Source: Pseudo-nitzschia pungens
Lineage: Eukaryota > Bacillariophyta > Bacillariophyceae > Bacillariales > Bacillariaceae
Length of the DNA: 64,000 bases
Reading direction: 5' to 3'
Assembly (NCBI GenBank): GCA_037355855.1
Contig: CM074761.1
Location: forward strand, 5,413,346-5,477,345
Part shown: piece by piece, positions 45,001 through 53,351 of the stretch
Position numbering within the stretch: position 1 is the stretch's first letter
Layout: the number at the start of each line of letters is the position of its first letter
The notes under the pieces: model-generated
What the model was told of the DNA's origin: nothing
Database searches by the model: none
The model's input: only the letters and a program-made list of their open reading frames with translations
Translations under genes and position numbers: made by a program

Positions 45001-46599
45001 CCCACTCGACGACCCCCGTGTAGAGGATCTTTTCAAAGACGTCAGGTGGTGGGTGTGGCCGCTGGCACCGTTGCCGGAACTGTTGCCGTCGTGTTTTGTT
45101 GTTGTTTATGCTGTTGTTGTTGCTGTTGTTGCTGCAGCAATTCCCCCGCGGTCGCCACCGGAACAATGTCCCCCTGGGGATGATGAAGCGAAAAGAGGCT
45201 GGGAATCAGGAGCGATGGCGGAAGGGGAGGAGGCGGGGGCGGAGACGGCGGCGGCAGCGTCGGAGCGCGCAGCAGTCCGCCGCCACCTCCGTGGCCCATC
45301 ATGGTGGGAGTGCTGGCCGTCGAACCGTTCGGGCTCGGGCTCGCGCTCGGAGCCGTTGCCGCTGCCGCTGCTGCGGCCGTTGGTGTCGTTGTCGATGCCG
45401 TGCCTCCTCCGTTCGCATTGTCCCTCAGCCGCTTGGGCCGGGGGGGAGCCTCGAGCACGAATCCGTCGTCGTCGTCGTCGTCGTCGTCGTCAACAACGTC
45501 GACAACGCCATTGTTGTGAATGCTGTGATTCGCTGCAGCAGCAGCAGCAGCAGCAGCAGCATTGGGGTAGTGGTGCAGGCTCAGGAGGTGTTGCTGGTAG
45601 GTGTGGTAGGCCACAATGTCCTCGGTGGACTCGGATCGCTGCAGGAGCAATCCGTGCTCCCCATTCCCGACACCGTAAATGGCGCAGGCCTCAAAGGGCA
45701 ACGGAATGTTGTGGCCCTCCCCGCCCTCGAGTTCTTCCTCGTTTTGGTGGTGGCTGCGGTTGTGGTTGTGGTGGTTGCTGTGGTGGTTGCTGCTGCTGCT
45801 GCTTCTTGCCCCGGTGGTTTCGTGGTTGGTTTCTCCGGTTTTCGTTTCGGTTTCGAACGACGATAATGATGATGATGACGACGACTGACGACGACGACGA
45901 CGATGATGATGGATAAACGTCCCAAATGCACAGCAGCGTCGGATTGGCCAACACGCAGAGCAGGGGATGGTTCGGGCGATCCGGAAAGGCGGTCCAGCAG
46001 AGCACCGACGGACCGGCGGACGAGTTTCCATTGGCATTGGCATTGGAAGTTGAGTTTGCGTTGGCGTTGGCATTGGCAGTAGGGCTCGATCGTTCCGATT
46101 GCGACTGCGACTGCGACTGCGACTGCAACGATTGCGACAGAGAATGAGAAGAGTCCCCCGGAAGCATGTAGGATGCGTGAACGATCGGCCCCGGACCACC
46201 TCCAACTCCAACTCCGGACGAACACGAACACGACGGTCCGCTCCGCACCACTACGCGACGCCACAGGATGGTGCAACCGTCGGAAGCCACGAATTGTTCC
46301 AGGCAGGTTTCGATTTCCGCGGTCGAATGCGAATGTGAATGTGAATGTGGATTGGAATTGGAATGCGTCTGAGTCTGAGTCTGCGTCTGCGTCTCCCAAT
46401 CGTCCGACAACGGAGACGCCGTAATCAAACGCTGGAGCACTTGGTAGTGGCCACACTCTGTCTTGCGCTGCTGCTGTTGCTGCTGTTGCTGTTGCTGCTG
46501 CTTCGCATCGGTTGCATTCGTGGCACTTTTGTCATTGTAATTCCGGAGAGTCTCGATGTACAGAGGACTCGCCTCTCGTTCTTCTGCTACCAAAGTCAT
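39092..46599 (-). CDS. APC1: anaphase-promoting complex subunit 1 (APC1)
   Basis: Likely start ATG 46599; the only clear intron is 41172-41249 (GTAAGT...CAG). The N-terminal part has the propeller signature A-F-P-D-R-P...L-L-C-V-L-A-N-P-T-L-L-C-I-W-D-V and, further on, F-E-A-C-A-I-Y-G-V, I-L-Y-T-G-V-V and C-V-T-Y-H-T-Q-L-R-R-H-A-V-W. The middle holds P-V-P-A-E-P-L-P-L-P and F-H-N-G-V-A-A-G-L. The C-terminal exon holds the PC-repeat region: D-V-A-S-T-V-Q-A-A-A-V-A-G and Y-T-L-A-C-G-I-A-L-G-M-V. APC1 is the largest scaffold of the APC/C ubiquitin ligase, holding the catalytic and TPR arms. The reading frame must change at about 45886, 45050-45130, 44897-44930 and 44480-44500, each time in a Ser, Gln or Asn codon repeat, with no good splice sites there. 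Long Gln, Ser, Asn, His-Ser and Ala-Asn tracts enlarge the N-terminal third. Confidence 0.9.
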
Positions 46600-48214
46600 G
46601 GGAGCAAAGAAGCAAGCAAGCAAGCAAAGAAAGAAAGAAACAAACAAACAACCGGGGCAACCGCTAACTACCCCAAATAATGAATGTATGAAGAATTCAA
46701 CCAACCAACCAACCAACCAGCGTGTCGTCGAACGATGGTCGTGAAGAGGTGGTGCCGGTACGATGCGTAGATCCAGAGACGACAATGCGTTTGTCGTCCA
46801 GGGCTGATAATCTTACTTGTAGTATTTTTCCCCCTAAAATCGTACCGTACCGAAGGACCGTGAGCGGTAAACCTTACAAGTACCGGTAGTAATCGTACAA
46901 GTTTGTGTTTGTACAGGTAAGCCTTAACTTACATGATGAACGATTCGGCTTGTCTCGGCTTGGAGGGAATGAATGAATGAATCATTGTTTTTTGTTTTTT
47001 AAAAAAAACAAATACGGTACTGTAATATGCATTTTAAACCTTATCCAATACCGGCAAACCTTACTCGTAACTTACCTGTACGGTAACCGGTAACCTTGGC
47101 GTTTTTCAAAAATTATCAGGATTGTGCACCCGCGCTCATTCCATCATCGACGTAAATAATTAAGATTACCCTATCGAGTAACTTACGACGTGTACCTACG
47201 CGGACCTGGGTAGATACCATGGATACCGTGAAATGTCACGTCACGTACCTCGTATGTAATCTTACCGTAAGTTACCCTGTTTTGACGTTGTGACACCTTG
47301 TTCCGGACAGGGATGTTCTTCGTTCTTTTTTTTTTTTTTTGAGAATTGATGGAAGGAACAGTCTCATCAACTTTCTGTACGAGTAATTGTAATAAAAGTA
47401 TCACACAAGCACAAGCACACGCACACGCACACGCACACGCACACGCACACATCGAGAGCGGAAGACCATCCGGAAGAGACCGAGACGATCGAGATCGCGG
47501 GGAACGATCCCAACCGCACGGAATGGCCGTGGAATGACGCGCTGCGCTGCGCTGCGATCCATCCATCGGACGAGCGCCGGGGACGAAACGGAACAAAACG
47601 GGCGATCCGGGCGGCGGAGCGGATCCATTCCGACAAGCCCGGCCCGGGAGAAAAGCGGATCCTCCCGCCCCGGGAAATCTGCGCCGTGCCAACGGGGAGT
47701 GGATAGAAGGGCCCACCACCACGACCACCACCCTCGGGGCCAACTGTTGCGACGGGAATGTACGATGCGATGCGATGCGATGCGATTGATCGATGGATCG
47801 ATGGATGGATTCCTGCGCACACGCTGTTCCGGTCACGGTTGCAACAACTAGAAATGGAAAACAACACGAACGAACGAAGCAACGAACGAACAAACAAAAT
47901 CTTGTGAAACAGTGCGTGTTTTACTTTATTCTTTCTAATTCTTTCCATTCAATTGGTTGTCGTATTCGGTGCAAAAAAGTCGTGATGAAGCGTGGAACAG
48001 ATGATGATACGCACTGGACAGTCAGTGCGTGAACACGGTGAAAATTCGAAGCGGTCAAAAAGTGGTACGATACGGTACCGTCGGAATCGCCGGAAACCTT
48101 CGACGGCGTCCTTTCGTGGCGGGACAGTACATGGGCGATCCAAAAAAGTTGGTTTGTGCCGCGCGTTGCTTTGCGTTGCGTTGCGTTGCGTTGAAGGCAC
48201 TGCGGAGAATCGCG
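46600..48214. other. intergenic region upstream of APC1, no gene accepted
   Basis: Rich in GTACCGGTAA/AACCTTAC words (46850-47110) and simple repeats: CCAAC at 46700, ACACGC at 47410-47450, TGCGA and TCGA at 47765-47805, GCGTT at 48172-48192. A GC-rich stretch (47450-47760) has open frames in several phases on both strands, with no recognisable motif. It might be a 5' UTR or an unrecognised gene. Confidence 0.45.
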
Positions 48215-49771
48215 TCAAAAACCCGACAACGCTAAGCCGATGGTACTGGAAGCACTGGATTGCTCCGATCCCGTGTTTGGGAAGGCGACGGAAGACACCA
48301 TCGTGCTATTATCGTTCCCGATGCGCTTGCGCATCACGAGCTCTTTCTGCGCTCTCTGGTAGGCCCCAACGGTGGGGCTCTGCATGGTGAGGAAAAAGGA
48401 AGGGATGATCTCCGGCTTGCCGCTTCCCATCAGCGCCACCTTGAACAATTCGACGATGGCAATAGCGGTGGTGGGGGTCGTTGCGATGACGGTGTTGTTC
48501 ACCTGGGCCTGGCGCACGAGGCAATCGATGTCGCACTGGTGCGGGTGGGACGTCATGGGATCCTGGAAGAAGAGGAGTCCCCCGAGCTGCCCGGAGGTCA
48601 TCATGGCCACCAGTTCCGCGTCGCCCCCGAGGGGTCCGGATTTGCAGGTCGGTCCGAAGACAACGTCGGGATCGTTTTCAAAGACCTCGGCGAGCATGCT
48701 CATGGTCGATTGGGTTCCCGTGAGCCGGAACTTCTTGAGAATGTGCTTGTAGTTGGTGACGAACTCCTTCATTGTGGTCTTCATCTCGTTGTGCGAGACC
48801 AGCGCGAGGCACCGCATTTGGTTGGGTTCGAATGCTGCCTCAAAGTCTTCGCACTCGCCCTCGCACTCGCCCCCGACTCTGTGGGTGGCGGCGGTGGTGG
48901 TGAAGCTGGACATGGACGCGGAGAAAGACGAAGATGCCCTGGTGGATGGCATGGTGAGAAGCGTTGGCACCGACTGGTGGGATCGATTCATCTTTTCGGT
49001 AGTGTGTGTGGAGCCTCTATCCTGCCCCATGTCGGCGAGCAGCAATTCGTCGACGTCTTGGATACAAATGCTTCCTCGGTGCGGCTCGAGTTTCCGAACC
49101 AATTCGAGATAGAACTCCCTCGAGTCGGGAGCGCAGGTTTCGGTCATCTTCTGGGACATTGAGTTCAGTGAGGAGATCCTTGAAAGGTTGGAGAAGGAAT
49201 CTGGGATGGAAGACGATCGGTTACGATTTCGCAGGATCGATTCGGGATGGCGACCCGGGCTGGAAGAAAGCAACGACGAGACGGAATCGGTACTAGCAGC
49301 TTGGGGTTCCTTTTTCTTGGACTTTTGCTTCTTGGTCTTCTTGCTGGAGACCTCGGTCTTTGAACCCGTTGATTCGACCTTGGATGATCCTCTGTTTCGG
49401 ATGCTCTTGCTGGGGTTCCTGCGAGAGGACTTGGACTTGCTTTTGCTTCTTGCACGGTCCTTTTTGGATTTCTTGGTGCTTTCGTCCGATGCCGATGCAG
49501 ATGCCGATTCCGCCAAACTGCTGGCGGTTCGGGCCGCAATTTCGGTCACAATCCTTTGCACCAATTGGTTCATGGAGGGGTCGGTAGTGTACAGGTCCGT
49601 TAGGACTCCGTTCAGCAGAGTCTTCATTTCTCGGTTGGTGGTCGAGGCATCGGGCTCCTCGTAGGGATGGCAGGCACCGGGATTGCTAGACGAAGAGATC
49701 CTGCTTCTCTCGTTAGTAGTAGCAGCTGGTTGACGATTGGTTTCAGATTGGCTCATGGTTTTGGTTGGCAT
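48215..49771 (-). CDS. methylglyoxal synthase with a long N-terminal extension
   Basis: Single exon, 518 residues from ATG 49771; the ATG at 49756 has a better context (AAAACCATGAGC). Residues 1-318 are Ser/Lys/Arg-rich and disordered, with a nuclear-type basic cluster (K-K-S-K-K-D-R-A-R-S-K-S-K-S-K) and K-K-T-K-K-Q-K-S-K-K-K. Residues about 319-455 are an MGS-fold domain: L-V-S-H-N-E-M-K, L-T-G-T-Q-S-T-M, S-G-P-L-G-G-D384, F-F-Q-D404-P-M, P-H411-Q-C-D414 and a T-T-P-T-T-A block. The Asp/Asp/His/Asp spacings (20, 7, 3) equal those of E. coli MgsA D71, D91, H98 and D101. The residue matching D20 is Asn, as I recall for another bacterial branch. The reaction is DHAP to methylglyoxal plus phosphate. 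Such enzymes are mainly bacterial, so acquisition by transfer is plausible. Location is unclear: no signal peptide, basic extension. Confidence 0.88.
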   Translation of the reverse strand: MPTKTMSQSETNRQPAATTNERSRISSSSNPGACHPYEEPDASTTNREMKTLLNGVLTDLYTTDPSMNQLVQRIVTEIAARTASSLAESASASASDESTKKSKKDRARSKSKSKSSRRNPSKSIRNRGSSKVESTGSKTEVSSKKTKKQKSKKKEPQAASTDSVSSLLSSSPGRHPESILRNRNRSSSIPDSFSNLSRISSLNSMSQKMTETCAPDSREFYLELVRKLEPHRGSICIQDVDELLLADMGQDRGSTHTTEKMNRSHQSVPTLLTMPSTRASSSFSASMSSFTTTAATHRVGGECEGECEDFEAAFEPNQMRCLALVSHNEMKTTMKEFVTNYKHILKKFRLTGTQSTMSMLAEVFENDPDVVFGPTCKSGPLGGDAELVAMMTSGQLGGLLFFQDPMTSHPHQCDIDCLVRQAQVNNTVIATTPTTAIAIVELFKVALMGSGKPEIIPSFFLTMQSPTVGAYQRAQKELVMRKRIGNDNSTMVSSVAFPNTGSEQSSASSTIGLALSGF

Positions 49772-50427
49772 CGATAAAAATGTGTGAAACAACAATTGAA
49801 GAAGGAATCATAAGGTTACTGTAAGTTAACTTCCTGTGTGAAAATAATACTTAGTGGGCGAAAAGATTATTACTATCGTTGTGATTCTCGTACTGAACGA
49901 GAACTTTGCACTATTGAAGAACTGAACTGGCAAATAACCTTACCGCATTGATATTGATATTGATATATTCAATATCGGTAAACCTTACTTTTATTGATTT
50001 CTTCTGGACGTTTAAAAGACAGCTACCGGTACGGGCTATCGTTGTGATTCTCGTACTGAACGAGAACTTTGCACTATTGAAGAAATGGACTGGCAAATAC
50101 CGCATTGATATTGATATTGATGCAGTATATTCAATATCGGTAAACCTTACTTTTATATTGATTTCTTCTGGGACACCTTGCACTCGTACTGTTGAGGCAC
50201 TTCGATTCTCCCTTAATCCAACAAGAACGCTAAACCATAGGGAAACGGATGTTATGTACCGGTACGTGAGTCATGATGTACATCGTCATCATTTTCATCA
50301 ACGTCGATTCTTCGATAAGAAGAAACAAAAAGAATGTCAGTAGAAGTAGTAGTATTAATAAATACTACGCTTCCGACAACTCGTTTCACGTCACCTTACT
50401 GTAAGTAATATACCGACCTCCTGTTTT
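49772..50427. other. upstream region of the methylglyoxal synthase gene with a direct duplication
   Basis: A block beginning ATCGTTGTGATTCTCGTACT is present at about 49875-49925 and again at 50038-50085. The following ATTGATATTGATAT and CAATATCGGTAAACCTTACT words are also repeated, at a spacing of about 163 bp. No gene seen. Confidence 0.65.
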
Positions 50428-50517
50428 GGTTGGCACGTGTCGAACCCTAAGTATTGAATATTCCGAGGCGCGCGCGCCGAGGAATATTCAATACTTAGGG
50501 TGAGACACGTGCCAACC
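50428..50517. repeat. 90 bp near-perfect palindrome (long hairpin 1)
   Basis: Arms of 37 bp start GGTTGGCACGTGTC and differ at only two positions. The centre GAGGCGCGCGCGCCGA is itself palindromic, so the whole unit can form one long cruciform or RNA hairpin. Both arms contain the G-box CACGTG. Confidence 0.95.
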
Positions 50518-50530
50518 AATCCGACTCCGA

Positions 50531-50653
50531 GTGGTCACCAGAAGAAACAGCAGCAAGCAGCTGCAACATCCCCTGCTCTTTTTCCGAGGCACCGCCGAGG
50601 GAAAAGAGCCGGGGATGTTGCAGCTGCTTGCTGCTGTTTCTTCTGGTGACCAC
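50531..50653. repeat. 123 bp near-perfect palindrome (long hairpin 2)
   Basis: Arms start GTGGTCACCAGAAGAAACAG and run for about 54 bp with one substitution and one extra T, around a short CGAGGCACCGCCGAG centre. It begins 13 bp after the first palindrome, and the arm sequences of the two are unrelated. Confidence 0.95.
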
Positions 50654-52281
50654 GAGGAGGAGGTTAAGGAGGTTAGGTATATTAATTGCGTAATCCGAAG
50701 TTTCGAGGTGAGCACAATGGAGGGGACTGTTGCCAGCAAGCGTTGCTTGCTGCTTGTTGCTGCTGCAGGGTGTTTTCGATACTGTTCGTGTTACTCGTAC
50801 AAAGGGTACATGAAAATCTGTACTGTAATACCAAAGTAATGCTTTTGTTTTCTAGCGTGGGACTCAGTAGATTTACAGTACACAGAGCTGCATGTGGGAG
50901 TATTTTTGTTTGAAATTTCACACACAACTCCGTGCTTTGAGCAATACTTTGCTGGACGGGAGCCCGCGCATTTGTAGGTGGGACTGAAGATCTCTGTAGA
51001 ATTAGTACTGAGTCCTACATCTTACAGGGTGTTATCGTGTTGCTTCTTTTTTTTTGTTGGATCCCAGGAGTTGCTCATAATTTCAAAACTGATTAGTTTT
51101 CAAAAGCAAATTTGCTGTCGACCATGGTTGAACCCAGTTCCTCTGCTCCTGTAAGTCCTCTAACGCGTCGCTGTTGCTGTTGTTGTTGCTGCTTCTGCGG
51201 CGTCTGTTGCGTCTGCTGTTTGCGTCTGCTGTTTGCGTCTGCTGTTTGCGGCTGCTGTTTGCGGCTGCTGTTTGTTGTTGTTGCTGCTTCTGCGGCGTCT
51301 GTTGCGTCTGCTGTTTGTGGCTGCTGTTTGTTGTTGTTGCTGCTTCTGCGGCGTCTGTTGCGTCTGCTGTTTGCGTCTGCTGTTTGTTGTTGCTGTTGCT
51401 TCGTGTCTGTCCGTTCCTATTGTAACCGCCATTTCTAATGTGTTGCGATTGCATTGCTGTTCTTCTTGCAGCGGTGATTGCGGTCAACCAAGTGCGGGTC
51501 TGCTGTTTTGTACCAAGGGGAACCACCCGCTGCTTCTTTTTGCTTTCTTTGACCATGGGGAAGAGTTCTGCTGTTGTTGTCCGAACAACGAGCATTTCGA
51601 GCGCTGCAACGAAGCCCCTGTCCGAACTATGAGCGTTTTGAGCGCTGCAACGAAGCCTCCGTCCGAACTACGAGCGTTTCGAGCGCTGTGTCTTTGAGGC
51701 CTCCATACGAACGACGAGCGTTTCGAGCGTTGCAACTACGAGCGTTTTGAGCGCTGCACCAAATTGCACGAAGATCCTGTCCTTTTCGAGCGCTGCAACG
51801 AAGCCTCCGTCCGAACTACGAGCGTTTCGAGCGCTGTGTCTTTGAGGCCTCCATACGAACGACGAGCGTTTCGAGCGTTGCAACTACGAGCGTTTTGAGC
51901 GCTGCACCAAATTGCACGAAGATCCTGTCCTTTTTGGCATCTGCAGCCTCAATAATCACCATGGTATGCTCTCTGGCAAGAAATTGGTCTATTTGACCAT
52001 TCTCAGCTTTATTTTGGCATGTGCTTTGTCCCTTTCTGGTGAGTGCCTCTGTGCGTTCTGGGAGGATCAATTCCAAAGTAATGCAAAATTCATTGCCAAA
52101 GAAATGCAATTCATTACCAAAGAAATAACTCGATTACTAAAGAAATGACACTCATTTTTTCCATTGCGCGCGCTTTTTCAAATTATTACTTAGGTGCGAG
52201 TGCACGTGCTCATCCGAGAAAACTTCGGATTACTAAAAGAATTGCACAAGATTCCATTAGAGGTGCGTTTTAATTGGAATA
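50654..52281. other. minisatellite-rich region, no gene accepted
   Basis: 51160-51430 is a tandem of TGCTTCTGCGGCGTCTGTTG-type units (about 60 bp) plus GCTGTTTGCGTCT words. 51575-51935 has about 42 bp units around GAGCGTTTCGAGCGCTGCAA nested in a 148 bp duplication (51693 and 51841). ORFs here only reflect the repeats (for example Gln/Thr-rich or Cys/Leu-rich). 52080-52140 repeats CAAAGAAATGCAATTCATTA words. Confidence 0.65.
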
Positions 52282-52376
52282 TACTACAAAATTCCTAACA
52301 GCTGTCCGTTGGTTCTACCCCTCAATGTACTAATTTCTACGTGGACTTGAGGACAGCTGTTAGGAACTTTGTAGTA
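52282..52376. mobile_element. small foldback/MITE-like element, copy 1
   Basis: TACTACAAAATTCCTAACAG at the left is matched by CTGTTAGGAACTTTGTAGTA at the right, enclosing about 45 bp. Related arms occur at 52501-52574, 52630-52660 and 5519-5548, so this is a family. No ORF. Confidence 0.75.
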
Positions 52377-52500
52377 CCGTATTACGTGAATTAGAACGAT
52401 AGAGACGTCTTTTGCAATTACAGTAGTCGTCGCGCGCAGTAATTAATGCTAAGCAGGAATGCGAGAACAAAGACATTTTGACAAGAATGTCAATAGTAAT

Positions 52501-52574
52501 AGTTCCTATCAGCTGTCCCCCGGTTCTACATCCTCAACTACTAATTTCTGACAGCTGATAGGAATTCCGTAGTA
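52501..52574. mobile_element. small foldback/MITE-like element, copy 2
   Basis: Left arm TTCCTATCAGCTGTCC and right arm GACAGCTGATAGGAATTCCG around a loop with CTACATCCTCAACTACTAAT. The loop resembles that of copy 1 (ACTAATTTCT shared). Confidence 0.7.
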
Positions 52575-52785
52575 TCTGTTGTATGCGCGAGCTCCACGTA
52601 CAAATTAGTACCGTACATTGACACGTAGAAAAACGGACGGCTGTTAGGAACTTTGTAGTAAGTTACTAGTGATAGTTGTCGTATGTCCCAAAACTACGAC
52701 ACACAAGAAATATACAAGAAACAAACCATTTATATTTTAAGAAACAAAACAATGTTTCTATCAACTTCAAGGTTCTCTATGACTT

Positions 52786-53174
52786 AACAACACAGAACAA
52801 GGTTGTTAAGTAATAAGAAACAGAAAGTGAGCGCAACAGTACCGCGCGTAGAAACAGACAGTGAGCGCAACAGTATCGCGCGTAGAAACAGACAGTGAGC
52901 GCAACAGTACCGCGTGTAGAAACAGAAAGAAGTCGTGCAACAGTACCGCACGCACATATAAGCCATACAACAGTACCGTATGGCGCGCTCAGAGGTGCGC
53001 AAGATATTGAAGTATCCAAAGAACACATCCAAAGAACACAGTTGAAGTATTAACTGAAGAAGATAAAGAACCGAGCAACATACAATTATCGAGAGTTATC
53101 ATTTAAAGAGAGAAAACACATGATTCGATAGATAGAACAATAAGAGCTCATAATTTCCAGTTATACAACTTGTT
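52786..53174 (+). repeat. copia 5' LTR
   Basis: 389 bp. It contains three tandem copies of a 34 bp unit (GTGAGCGCAACAGTACCGCG...) and a TATA-like ACATATAAGCC at about 52954-52964, which fits a promoter in the R/U3 area. It differs from the 3' LTR only near 52915 (T for C) and 53103 (T for G). Confidence 0.92.
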
Positions 53175-53351
53175 GATTAACAGTCGCAGATCGCAATAAA
53201 ATTACATACTCTACCACACGAATTATTCAACCGACACGTTATTCGATACTCAACATTTCGAAACACGCACGATTGAAAATTCTTTTTATTTTTAACTGGA
53301 ACACGATCATACCCTAAAAATATATATATATATATATATATATATCCCAAC

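Noticed and set aside
43303..45183. Plus-strand ORF of 626 codons
   Set aside because: Antisense shadow of APC1, composed of Arg/Cys/Ser runs with no motif.
47183..48032. Several overlapping ORFs on both strands upstream of APC1
   Set aside because: Open frames in many phases reflect high GC and simple repeats (ACACGC, TGCGA); no motif or plausible start context.
51112..51697. Cys/Leu-rich and Gln/Thr-rich ORFs
   Set aside because: They translate a TGCTTCTGCGG minisatellite in different frames.
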